Shown here piece after piece: positions 53,800-64,000 of a stretch of 64,000 nt of DNA (positions are counted from its first letter, which is position 1; every line of letters begins with the position of its first letter). Both the position numbers and the translations under genes were made by a program. The notes beneath the pieces were generated by a model. That model searched no databases. It was given only the letters and a program-made list of their open reading frames with translations, and was not told where the DNA came from. The stretch is from Annulohypoxylon bovei var. microspora (taxonomy: Eukaryota; Ascomycota; Sordariomycetes; Xylariales; Hypoxylaceae): positions 62,001 through 126,000 of the forward strand of contig MU405312.1 in the NCBI GenBank assembly GCA_022836615.1, read 5' to 3'.

Positions 53800-55617
53800 A
53801 TGACTTCACATTCACTGAAGGCATTGGTTGCTGTGTTCTCGCTCGTGGGCGAGGCCTTGGCGATATCTACAAACGAAACAGTCTGGTCTTCGTTCTCATA
53901 CGTCCTATATGGCGAGCGCACACCTCTACAAAGTCAACTCGCGCCTAGCTTAACCCCGCTAGGTGCACAGCAGCTTTATTCTCAGGGATCCCTCTTCAGA
54001 GCTCGATATCTGTCGCCTAATGCCAACTTATCACTCCAAGAGAATGCTATAACGACCAACTCGCCTATTTCAGGCATGGAGCTGCAAGCTCTTGACAATA
54101 GCCAACTTTCCATCTATAGCACCACAGACGACTATGTAATCGGAGGTGCTCTAGCCTTCCTTCAAGGCTTATATCCGCCAATCACTCGAACCTTTGCCTC
54201 CAGCAACGGCGGTGAAAATGCGTCGACATTAGCCAATGGTACTATGATAGACTACCCATTAGATGGTTATCAATACCCGAACATTCTGTCAATACCAGTT
54301 ACAGATATGAGCTCTGTCTGGTGAGTTTTCTTATCCACCAGGGCAGACGAGGTTTTCCAACCCACTAATATAAATACCAGGCTCGAAGGACACGCGGCGT
54401 GTGCTGAATATTGGGCGTCGAGCAACAATTTCAGGGGCAGTTTGATCGGTCAAGAGATGTATAACTCAACACTCAACTTCTACGAGACAACGTTCGCAGA
54501 GGTATTCCCGAATACGATAGCTAGTTCCATGCTGAACTTCGATTATGCTTACGACTTGTACGACTATGCCCAATACCAGTACGATCACAACGAATCGGCG
54601 CAGGATACTCTCAATGCCGACCGCCTGGAGATCTTACGTGACCTAGCCAGCATCCAGCAGTTCGACCTAAATGGAAACCTATCGGCATCGGGTTCGCAGG
54701 AAGGCGACATGATCCGCGCCATCTCGGGTCGCATGCTTGCGGCTAGGGTGGTAGCGCAGCTATCAGCGCACATCCACTCGGGTGGCTCCGTGAACAAGAT
54801 GACCCTGCTATTCGGGTCTTTCGAACCGTTCCTGGCCTTTTTCGCGCTCTCCAACCTCTCGAGCATAGCATCAACGAGCATCTTCCAGCAGATACCCTTG
54901 CCCGGCTCGGCTATGGTATTCGAGCTGTTCAGCACCGTCAACGGCACGAGTTACCCCAGCGAGGACGAACTCTGGGTCCGCTTTTTGTACCGCAACGGCA
55001 CGGATTCTGACTCGCCAATGTCGGAGTATCCGCTCTTCGGCCTGGGCAACTCGGAGACGCGGATGCGGTGGACCGACTTCCAGGACAGCATCGCGCAATT
55101 CTCCATCCAGGATATTTCCGAATGGTGCAATCTTTGCGGCTCGATCACCTTGTTCTGCAACGCTCTGAGCCAAAATTCGGAGGCTTCATCCGGCTCGTTG
55201 AGCAGTGGTAGTAGCAATGATAATGTGTCGCTCTCTCCGGCTGTAGCAGGTGTGATCGGAGCTATAACAACAATCGCGGTTTTCCTCGTCGCTGGATTGA
55301 CGGCATTTGTCTTCGGCGGACTGCGCATTCGACGTAGGGATTCCTCGGATGCTGCTAGACGCCGCAGCAGCTTGGGCGGGTTTAAGGGCGCCGAGAAAAT
55401 GGCTTCGGATCATGACATCTCGATCGCCAGGTCTGGTGTCAGACACGAGCGTGTTGGAAGCTGGGAACTTGGCGGTCCGGGACCGGTTGCAGTCCCGCCT
55501 CCAGCTGCAGTTGCCGAAAACGTTCCAAGTGGCTTCTTTGGCGCATCTATTAAGCGTGACGATGACGAAGAAAGTCTTGTAGGAGCTAAACCGGTGGACC
55601 CTGTTGAACGGGTTTAG
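53800..55617 (+). CDS. Membrane-anchored histidine-acid-phosphatase-like protein, catalytic motif lost
   Basis: Two exons (53800-54320 and 54381-55617) join to 585 residues. The start is the ATG at 53800 (signal peptide SLKALVAVFSLVGEALA); the earlier in-frame TTG is ignored. The ectodomain follows the branch-2 histidine phosphatase fold (LTPLGAQQLYSQGSLFRARYL, GHAACAEYWAS). However, the catalytic RHGERTP reads LYGERTP, and the C-terminal His-Asp element is replaced by FGSFEPFLAFF. Both catalytic histidines therefore appear absent. Many Asn-x-Ser/Thr sites suggest heavy glycosylation. A CNLCGSITLFC cluster and Ser-rich stalk lead to one transmembrane helix (VAGVIGAITTIAVFLVAGLTAF), then RIRRR and a cytoplasmic tail of about 100 residues. 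It is built like a type I surface protein. A pseudo-enzyme or receptor role is inference. Confidence 0.82.
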
Positions 55618-56333
55618 AGGATGTTGAAATCAGACACACGGATTGGAATCGGATGCTGATTAAATCGCATCCCACCTCGGCATTTTTCTTCTTTCATTCT
55701 TTACGGTCATTGATACCCCTGCATTATGCATTATGCATTGTTAGGAGCATACATACCTATATTGGTTTTGGAAGGTTAGAGTGACACTGGCGTTACTGGG
55801 ACATTTCTTTTTTTCAAGTTTATTGCTTATTGCGTCCATATTCTCTCTTTTAGGGCATGATACCACGGGCATCGGTGTGAGGTGATACCCTTTTGTTCTT
55901 ACAATCGCTATATGGAGTTATTGCGGAATAATAGCCTGACCATTGCTGGCTGATTCGGAAGCAGAGCGCCGGTGACATATAGACGGAGTGGTTAGCTAGG
56001 TAGTTGACAGTTGTTAGATTCCTATCACATGCAACCAATATGAATCTAGCATGAATTTTTTCCATTGAGAGTGGGTTTATATGAAGTTGTCGTCGAGTTT
56101 TATTCAAAGCGGCCGAACATCAATCATATAAGCAAGATTAAAAGCACCTCATGGGTCCTTATTCGTGCTGGGATTGAGACCTTTAGTCAATAGATAACCA
56201 TTTCCTTCCCGCCTCCCCCCTTAAAATTCTTAGTGAAGAAAACATTATCCAGTCTTTTCGCCTAACCCTGCCAGCCCTACCTACTATCATCGATGACTAG
56301 GTACGTATTTATGTACTGTAGCCTTTGCACAAC
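55618..56333. other. Convergent intergenic region
   Basis: About 716 bp between the phosphatase-like gene and the second P450 3' end. It contains GCATTATGCATTATGCATT at 55721-55739, a short direct repeat. No gene is seen. Confidence 0.5.
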
Positions 56334-58202
56334 TTAACGAGCTTCAATTAGACATCGCTGGTTCTTCGGTTGCATGAGGAAGAACAATATCGGGTCCATA
56401 TCATCATCGGTGAACCCCTCCAACTGAGACACCTTCGCGTTCGGGAACCGGGTGAAGAACCGAGCTGTCGCGAGGCGCAACTCCATCTTGGCCAGATGCA
56501 ATCCGAGGCAAACTAAACACAATCAGAAATCAAATCTCGATTCAAATGCATAGGTAGGGATTTATCAAGACGGGTTGGATCGAATAAATAAGGGTTATGT
56601 GGGGATATAAACTCACTTCGACTACCTCCGCCGAACGGCACAAACGAGTCTTTCATAGCCTTGGTCGGATTCTCCCATCTCGAGGGGTCGAACTTCAGCG
56701 GACTTGGGAATACAGCCGGGTTCCGATGTAAGCTGTACGCCTGCGCCGAAACCGTGTAACCGCCCGGGATGAAGTAGCCACCAAGAGTCGCCCCTCCGGG
56801 TGGTACAACACGGGGTAGGCCGGACGGTGCGGCGGAGTACAGGCGAAGAGTCTCCTGGATCACGAGGTCGAGGTATGTCAATTTCTTAACATCCGGGTCC
56901 TCGAAGTTGTCGGGCAGTGTCCGAATTTCTGTCATAAGCTTCTCCTTGATTTCCGGGTCTCTGCAGACAGCCCAGAAGAGGTACGTCAGCGTGTTCGTCG
57001 TCGTGTCGCTGCCAGCCGCGATGTACGACATGGCGTCCTCGCGCAGCTCGTGGAAGGGCAGTGTGTCTTCGTCGTTCTCGTTGGCCCGGTACAGCTTGGA
57101 TAAAAGAGTCGGCTTGGCCTTGTCTCCTTGCTCTTCGACGAGCTTGTAGTGTCGCCCCAGCGACTCGGTTGCGTATGCGCGGATGTGGTCGCGGACCTGC
57201 AACCCGACGCTTATCACCGGCAGCCAGATGAACTTGGAGATATACGTGAGAAAAGGAAACGTCGCCCTGAGTCCGCCGGCGAAGCCTATTAATTTCAAGT
57301 CCCGGATGTATTGAGTTTCCTAGGGTGCAATGGGTTAGATTCCTTGTCAATAGCCTTGTCAATAGCCATAATGACAAGATAGAATATGATAGGACGTACC
57401 TCTTTCGTTTCTAACATGCGGAACGAAGAGCCGAAACTAAGTTCTCCTATAACGTCTGTGGCCATATATAAAGCCCAGCGATACACATCCTTGGGGAAGG
57501 GTAATGTTAGTATCTGCTTTCTTCTTTACCTATCTAGGTAGGTAGGTACCTAGGCACTTAACAGATTAACAGAGAAACTTACTGTCGCGCCACGTTCCTC
57601 CATCTCCTCAGCCATACGCTCTATAGCTAGACGGACTTTAGTGTCTACCGTAGGCCTATGAGTTACTAATCCCGACTCTGAGATCTCAGAGGCGAGAAGC
57701 CTCCGGTGCCGTCTGTGATACTCAACATCGAGAGTGCTGAAGACATTGGGAAGCCCCGGGAGCAGATCCTGGTACCACGATGACTTGAGGAACTCGTTCT
57801 TGACCTGATAAATCTGCTGAGTGGCTTTCGGGTCCTGTATGCTGACCTCCATCGGACTGATGCGAACGATAGGGCCTGATTCATGAAAGTATAGTTAGCA
57901 TATGTGATTAGGAACTCGGAATAGAATTGATAACGGACCATATTTTTCATGTAGAGCTTGAACCCATTTTGGCCGTGTGCCTTTGACCACTTGATATTTG
58001 AACACAGATATGGTCCATTTTGTATACCAAGGCCCTGGTATTTTCGCTAGAGGACTGCTCAGGACGGTATAAGTGTACTAAAGAAGTCAGCATTAATCGT
58101 CTTTTACTTTGATTTTAAAGGGGGAACTCATACACCTAGTAGGGCTATACCTATAGCGATAGTAAAAAACTGGTAGTTTTCGATGCCACTCAATCCTTCC
58201 AT
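56334..58202 (-). CDS. Cytochrome P450 monooxygenase (second copy, intact)
   Basis: Six exons (58134-58202, 57939-58077, 57583-57875, 57400-57489, 56617-57319, 56334-56512) join exactly to 490 residues. Landmarks: N-terminal membrane anchor (FFTIAIGIALLG), proline hinge AKIPGPWYTKW, EKYGPIVRISP, C-helix RRHRRLLA, I-helix AAGSDTTTNTL, K-helix QETLRLYSAAPSGLPR, FDPSRWENP, and haem-binding FGGGSRICLG with its cysteine ligand, ending NQRCLIEAR. The pattern resembles fungal P450s of polyketide and toxin pathways, which oxidise large hydrophobic substrates with a partner CPR. All splice sites are canonical, in contrast to the other P450 in this window. No backbone synthase lies within reach, so it may act alone in detoxification or belong to a cluster beyond my view. 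Confidence 0.9.
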
Positions 58203-60262
58203 AGTAGTACTTCGTACCTAGGTAGGTAACTTATATTGGGTTTATAAATAGATGAGGTTCCTAGTGAAAAATATCATCTAATTGGATTGAAGTCGAATGT
58301 GAGTTACAATACTATTATTCTTGCAGACAACCATCTCTTATTATATTTCATTCCTTCGTTACCTAGCTACCACCCTACCACCTCTACCGGCCGGTTTTGG
58401 GTCTAAAGGCCGAGGACGAACCCTCGCTTACAGTTAAAATGATCGGACTCACGAGGCTACTAATCAATTGAATGATAGTGACCGATGCCGACCTGCATCA
58501 TCAACACGTATGGGCCATGCCATCAATATGTAGCAGCAGGATCAATTAAATATGGCCCCCATATGCGGCCCCATACGCGGATGGACGGTCAGATGTGAGT
58601 CCGAACTGTCCGAGCCTCCACGAGCTGCATGAGTTAGGGACGTGCCGCACCTGGGGTAGATCGAATTAATGTCCCCAACCAATGACAACAAGATAGATTG
58701 GAAATCATCACAACTTGACTGTTTGCTCTTGTGGGTACCTATGCTCAGATCTTTATGTAAGTGGTTATTCCTAGGTAGCATTATAGAGGTGTGGTCTAGG
58801 TATGTATAGTAAAACGTTCCCTTAGGGCCACTTGCATACGAAGAGCATATTTCCGACGTTGGTAGCTTGAAGTAAGGGTGTATTACCTTTGACCGGCGCC
58901 AAACAATTGCCACTCGATCTCTCTAATGGCAATCTAACATTGAATATGTAGTACAACTGAAATAACGCACCTAAGTGACATTCCGCTCAAAGTCCTACGT
59001 TTATAATAGAAAAGAGATGTGCCATGATACTACACTACGTACACACTTGCTCTTGGGGGGATTCTCTTTAGCATGTCACACGACGACATATGTAAGTCCA
59101 TGGAAACCTAGGTAGTGAATCATCAAAGGTGACAATAAGGTTGGTGTCTATGACTCTTTTATTATTGTTGACTCGTAAACAATGGGTCTAAAGCTACCTG
59201 TTTAGAAACCTGAAATTGAGACCATTTGTTAATAGGCAGGAAATACCATTGAATAAATGATACTTTTGGCTACTTAACAATGTTTAACTTAGCTCAAGAG
59301 ATGAATACCTAATGGCTCTTGGGCAAACTCGAGACTGGATAGGTACATAGCGAATACATCATCTAAGGGTCAACCTTGAAAGGAGAAAATGTGTCGGTGT
59401 TTCGTGTTTCGCCCTTACATGATTGTGGAATAAATAAAGTATTATGGATATCTGCTTATGAAAACGTTATCATACTTCGCTGCTTCGGTAGGAGGTACGG
59501 AAATCCTTCGCCTAGACGAGCTTACGTTTCTATGCAGCGGAATTAAGTAGGTAAGCGACCATCGCCACGGAATTCCACGGGATTGGAGATCCATAATAAG
59601 TCGTCATATCTAAGAGGTATCATCTTCAATACTATGTAATTTGCTCTCACGAATATGTAAGTATTTTCATGTGTAAATGAACCAAGCTAAGTAAAATCGA
59701 TGGCTGAAAATACCCCTTTTCAAGACAGACACGGTCTCGTTTGTTTATTTTAACACGTCGCGGACCACCGGTATCAGGCCGCTTCTCTAAGCATTTATCG
59801 TAAATGCATGAGTATCAAGACCCGAAAGTTTTGACAGTCATCCACGTCAATGGCAAGAGTGACAATTTGACTAGGGTTCTAAACAGAGAATACGTTTGAC
59901 CGTTGCCATTATTCTTTCTTAGAGACTACCGGGGCATCCTCAGATATCAGAGTATGGGGGGGCATCCTGCTGCGTTAAGGATAGAGCTACTTGGCAAGGT
60001 CTAAGCTCAGGGCGGTTTCGGGATGGAGGCCATAAGCTGGGATAAATTCCTTGGTAGACACACGACTGCGCACATTGAAGACAGGGTGCGAAACTTGCAC
60101 AATACTAGCCTGCTGTTTTAAGGCCGAGTAGCGAAGGCGAAGGCGAAGACGTAGATATTCCTGTCGTAAGGAACACGCGATTAAACACGATTTATATTAA
60201 TGCTGACATATTTGTTCTTCGAATTCATGGTTGGGTATCATCTGATCATTTGATCATCCTCT
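58203..60262. other. Intergenic region
   Basis: About 2 kb of AT-rich sequence, including the P450 promoter. A CTAGGTAGG motif lies at 58218-58226. A GAAGGCGAAGGCGAAG repeat lies at 60135-60150. No exon-like sequence or RNA gene is recognised. Confidence 0.45.
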
Positions 60263-61592
60263 CTAAAACTCCATCTCCTCAACTTCCATCCCGCAAGCCG
60301 TACACGTCTTCACCGTTGAGCCGTCTTCGTTCTCGATAGTTCGTCCCCATTCGTGAACATGCTTGCCGCCGTTTAATACCGCATCTCCAAATTGAGCTTT
60401 CTTGCCGGATGATGCCGACCCCCCAAGTTTCCCTTTCTCTCTTTTGTAAGCGTCTGTCCTCGTCCGTTTCTTGAGGTCCAGTAGCTTTTCCTTGAACTTA
60501 GCTTCCTTTCGCTTCTTCTTTTCGATTTCCCGGCGCTCGAACTCGGCGTCCAGCGCCTCGGCGGAACCCCACTTCTGTTCGCTGAACGCATATTCTTCGA
60601 CTTGGAACCTCAGGAACAGCCACATGTCGTGCCAATGCGACTTGTGCGGGTTCGGTTTTGAGAGATGCGGTAACAGATCCTCATCTTTTAGCTCCGGATC
60701 CGTGAGAAGGTAGTCCTCCCTGCACTCCGTCTTAGTTAAAAGACTGTACTTTTCTGGGAACTTCTCCTTGCACGCTCCGCAGATATTAATTGCGAATACC
60801 TCCTCCCACACGAAGTCGATCTCGAAGCTTCCGCATTCTCGGCACTTCTTCCGGTCCTTCTTGTCCTGGAGCGCACTCAATCCCGGCTCAAACGGACCCG
60901 CCTTCTGCCGTTGGAGTTTTCTCAGTAGCTGAAGCCTCTCCCACTCCTGCATCGTCATCCCCTTGGGTCTCTCCTCCGGTCCTTCAGCCGGTGCGCCGGG
61001 TTTTCCCTTCGTCGTAGATCCGGACATAGCCTTGTTCCAAGGATCATCATCGGTGCTCAAGAACCCACCCTTCGTATCTGTCATCTTTCCGAAGTCATAG
61101 TCGACGAACTTAGTAAATTTCCTCGCCGGTTTGATAGCCCCTTCGTCTTTATCCACCTTTCCCGGGTCGGTTCCCGCGGCACCGCCTTTGACTGGAGAAG
61201 CGCCATTTGCGCGGCCGTCACGACTAGTAGATGGGGTCTCACGGATCCGAACGCCGCCTGATATGGCCTCGTAGGCGCGCTTGCGCGTATTCGGAACGTG
61301 GACATTGTCGGTAGCGATGAAGCCGGATGGTGTGCGGGAGACAGATGGTGCGCCGGCTGCGCGTGCGGCTGATTCGTGCTGTTCGCGCAATGCCTTAGCT
61401 CGTAGGCGATTTTCTTCCTTTTATTGGTATTTAGTTAGAACATAGATTCTATATAGTAAACCAAGCCATTTAAGATTTGGTGGAGAGTTGACTCACGATG
61501 CGCCGTGTAACTTCGGGGGTGAGAGGAGAGGCTATCGATTTAGAAGGATCAGCAGTTCGAGCCTGCTGCGGCGGCGTCAAAGGACGCTCCAT
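60263..61592 (-). CDS. rad14: DNA damage recognition protein Rad14/XPA
   Basis: Rad14/XPA verifies bulky lesions and positions TFIIH and nucleases in nucleotide excision repair. Two exons (61497-61592 and 60263-61417) join to 416 residues. After a disordered basic N terminus (about 130 residues) comes KFVDYDFGKMTDTKGGF, then the zinc finger CRECGSFEIDFVWEEVF closing with ICGACKEKFP: a C-x2-C-x17-C-x2-C site. The DNA-binding core continues KTECREDYLLTDPEL and LPHLSKPNPH. A long basic helix (EKKKRKEAKFKEKLLDLKKRTRTDAY) follows. The C terminus adds an EWG motif and a second CxxC (KTCTACGMEVEEMEF) that is not part of the classic finger. The intron is 79 nt. Its TFIIH partner subunit gene tfb4 is 54 kb away in the same window. 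Confidence 0.94.
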
Positions 61593-62240
61593 ATCTATAT
61601 GCTCTATACGAGAATCAAGAGTATACGTAGGCGCAAAGAGATTGTGGGCGCAAAGAAATCGTGGGTATTTCAAAGGAAGTGGGAAAATGTTGAAGAAGTG
61701 AAGGTTGCTGACTGAAATTATACAGGGGTCAATTAGTGGTGTAAGACAGTGACGTCGGGGGTTTAGAACGACGTTATAAAAAGGAAACTAGCACCGACGT
61801 TTGCGCATGCAGCCTAATTACCTATGTAGTTGTACAAGAGCAAGGGTACAAGGGTACAAGTCTTTTGAATCCATCCATCCATCCATTCATCCACCCAAGA
61901 CAACAAGTTGCATTAAGTAAGAGTCATTCGAGAATTGATGTTTGATATTTGATACTCGAATTCGAGATTCGAGATTACACGCACGGGAATATGGTTCCTA
62001 TCTTAGATACAAAGTTAGTAATGCCATAAAATACTAGGTACTTAAAGGGAAGCACCATCATATATCACTTGGACAAAATCATATGCATGAATTATGCTCA
62101 TCATCTATTCGTATAAGACAACACGTCTTTATGTAAGTGAACGGGTAGCGACATTAATGACATCCCCAGTCTACAACACCAATACCATGTCCGATTTCAC
62201 TGCCCTAAAGTATTATTGGTAGAGAAGACATAGATCGCGT
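61593..62240. other. Intergenic region, rad14 promoter and pho88 3' flank
   Basis: About 650 bp. Short direct repeats include AAGGGTACAAG at 61851-61860 and CATCCATC near 61870-61885. No gene is seen. Confidence 0.45.
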
Positions 62241-63031
62241 CTACTCGTCCTTGACTCCGCCGCGACCGGCACGCTCGGCAGCCTCGACAGCCTTCTTGTC
62301 ACTCTGCGCGGGGCCGCCCTGGAGGCCACCCATAATTCCGGCAGCCGCCTTGAAGGGACGCTTGAGATCTCCGCTGGCAGGGTTGCCGAAGAGGTGGATC
62401 TTGACTAGGTTGGACTCGAAGGCACCCTTGAGAGGGATGATAGACTGGATCACGAGAGGGTTGGTGTACTGCATGTATATGTGCATGAAGCCCATCATCG
62501 CGATACCCATAAGCTGCGATCGGAAAGAGTTCTTGATCTGCTGGGAGTCGTACGCGTGCACGGTGGTCGTCACGAGCTTGCCCTCTTCGGAGGATCCCAT
62601 CGGTGCCGGCTCGACATATTTGAGAGTGGTGAGGTCTGTAGAGCATGTTAGGTTAGCGACACTGTTTGCACAGAATACACAGAATGCACAGAATGCACAG
62701 AATGCACAGAATGCACAGAATGCACAGAATGCACAGAATGCACAGAATGCTGAGAATGCTGTTGGTAAAGAATCATACCCTTCTTCTTGTTGATCTGGAC
62801 CTGGACGTAGATGTAGATGCTGGCAATGATCAAGTTGCTGGTGATGTACAGAGCGCGAACGATGTTCAGAACGTTAGGGTCTTCGAAGGGGATTCGCTTC
62901 GACACCTGCATCATTCCAAGAATGATGACGAGGTTGGTTCTATCGCGACTCCGTTAGTATCTTGCATGCGCAACGCACACGTGCGAAGGAAATTTGACAA
63001 AAACATACATTTGGGGGCTAAGTCCGACCAT
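62241..63031 (-). CDS. pho88: Pho88/SND3 family ER membrane protein
   Basis: Pho88 (Snd3) is an ER membrane protein of the SRP-independent targeting route and was first linked to phosphate uptake. Three exons (63009-63031, 62779-62939, 62241-62635) join to 192 residues. The N terminus MVGLSPQITNLVIILGMMQ leads into the first membrane segment, followed by VSKRIPFEDPNVLNIVRAL and the second (LIIASIYIYVQVQIN), then a Lys-rich turn. GIAMMGFMHIYMQYTNPLVIQSI is the conserved third segment. The C terminus is a Gly/Ala/Lys-rich hydrophilic tail ending GGVKDE, with no classical KDEL. Exon 1 is only 23 nt. The 143-nt second intron contains a 9-nt minisatellite (separate entry). The start at 63031 matches the family N terminus. 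Confidence 0.92.
62668..62756. repeat. 9-nt tandem repeat inside pho88 intron 2
   Basis: The unit CACAGAATG is repeated about nine to ten times, nearly perfectly. Both strands show artificial His/Arg/Met- or Ser/Val/His-repeat open frames because the unit is a multiple of three. It takes up most of the intron between the donor at 62778 and the acceptor at 62636. Confidence 0.9.
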
Positions 63032-64000
63032 TTTGACTGTTGTTGGTAGAAGACCACGGGATAGAATAGAATGAGGAGAAAGGAAAAGCTAGTTTGCTTT
63101 GTAGGCAGATTGCGACAACCTTTCTGTCGGAAGTATGGATGTGTACGGATGTGTGGTCGCGACCTTAAAGAAGTGAATAGAAAGAAATAGAGGATAAGTA
63201 GAAAAAGTCACAATTAGGGATCTGTAATCTGTAATCTGTCGCATCAATTTGCGGCGATGATGGATCCGGTAAACTTAACGCATTAAAAAGTTCTTCCGTA
63301 CCTGCCAGCTGCCTGCGCACTTCAGCTGTGCTTATCAAACCTTATCGAAGTTCTGGCCACGTTCCATTGATAATATCGTTGGGGCCAAAGGTTTCGCACG
63401 TCAGCCACATTCCTTGCCTAATGCGTGATTAGCTCAACCACTGAAAAATGCCACACGGTGCAAATATACTTTAACTTACACTGTTTTGAGTCCCATAAAA
63501 GGAGTGACCCCTTTTCCATATAACATCTCAAAATACCTAGGAGAGCATAAACAATATCGAGTCACTCGAATATTTCTTTTGACTTATACCAAGCGCCACA
63601 GTGCTCTATGAATAACATTTCTACCTACAGAGAGATCTAGTCGAAGTCCATTCTCGAATATACCTATCTGGATACCTACCTACCTAGAAGCTAGAAAACA
63701 ATACAGACTCAGTTCAGTTTACTTCAGTCTTCAGGACAAACAGAAAAACTCGGGCTCCTGTGATTGAGTCATGATTCATTCAATGATGAGTATCGCGATA
63801 ATTGCAGTTGCTTTGAAGCAAAATATAGGCAGACCTATTCCTACTAGTCTTGGTGACAGAGATAAAGACCAAACACTCCTTTAAGGTTGCAAGTGAATCA
63901 GTGAATATTGCACGAGCCAAGTCAATGGAGTTGGAAATTTATCTCTACATGTAACCCTCAAAGCCAAGCACATTTTCCTCATACATGCCTTTGCTTTGCT
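63032..64000. promoter_or_regulatory. pho88 promoter and upstream region
   Basis: Almost 1 kb upstream of pho88 to the window end. CTACCTACCTAG motifs lie at 63675-63687. No exon-like sequence is recognised. Confidence 0.4.

Noticed and set aside
62648..62914. Ser/Val/His- and His/Arg/Met-repeat open frames
   Set aside because: They come from the pho88 intron minisatellite and flanking exon shadow.

Overview
The window is nuclear DNA of a filamentous ascomycete (Pezizomycotina, most likely Sordariomycetes). Genes are interrupted by short introns of about 50-110 nt with fungal splice signals. The gene set includes families expanded in or restricted to filamentous fungi: two P450s, a fungal rhodopsin-domain membrane protein, an NRPS-like A-T-R reductase, sedolisin, an F-box protein and a CFEM-like secreted protein. 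I rebuilt exons by hand. For nearly every multi-exon gene the summed exon length is an exact multiple of three, which supports the models; boundaries may be off by a base or two.

Layout. 1-13.1 kb is housekeeping: arp3 (5' part, minus), a taspase/threonine-aspartase homologue (plus), TFIIH subunit tfb4 (minus), a UNC-45/Cro1/She4 myosin chaperone (plus) and the tRNA m5U methyltransferase trm2 (minus). 13.5-24 kb is accessory and looks like a small secondary-metabolite locus: a P450 whose third exon has no usable AG acceptor, a seven-helix rhodopsin-domain protein, and a 1063-residue A-T-R reductase divergent from it, followed by a tRNA-like remnant and a small kinase-like gene. 25.4-28.1 kb is a divergent pair of surface proteins: a secreted Cys-rich CFEM-like protein and a four-helix membrane protein. 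29.5-37.9 kb holds histone H2A.Z, two unrecognised proteins and clamp-loader subunit rfc3. 38-41 kb is a tandem-repeat-rich island around an F-box protein that itself carries an N-terminal 7-residue repeat.

41.7-49.4 kb is a secretory block: a sedolisin peptidase, a PDI-like ER protein ending in HDEL that has lost its CxxC, a prolyl 4-hydroxylase-like dioxygenase divergent from it across 398 bp, and a pepsin-like aspartic protease. 50.7-58.2 kb has an SDR, a membrane-anchored histidine-phosphatase-like protein lacking its catalytic motif, and a second, intact P450. 60.2-63.1 kb returns to housekeeping with rad14/XPA and pho88/SND3.

The most striking biology is the head-to-head pair of an apparently redox-dead PDI-like protein and a prolyl 4-hydroxylase. 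It recalls the animal collagen P4H alpha/beta (PDI) enzyme, whose beta subunit does not need its thioredoxin cysteines for assembly. The second most interesting region is the A-T-R/P450/rhodopsin-domain locus with its splice-defective P450. No transposon, CRISPR array or rRNA was seen.
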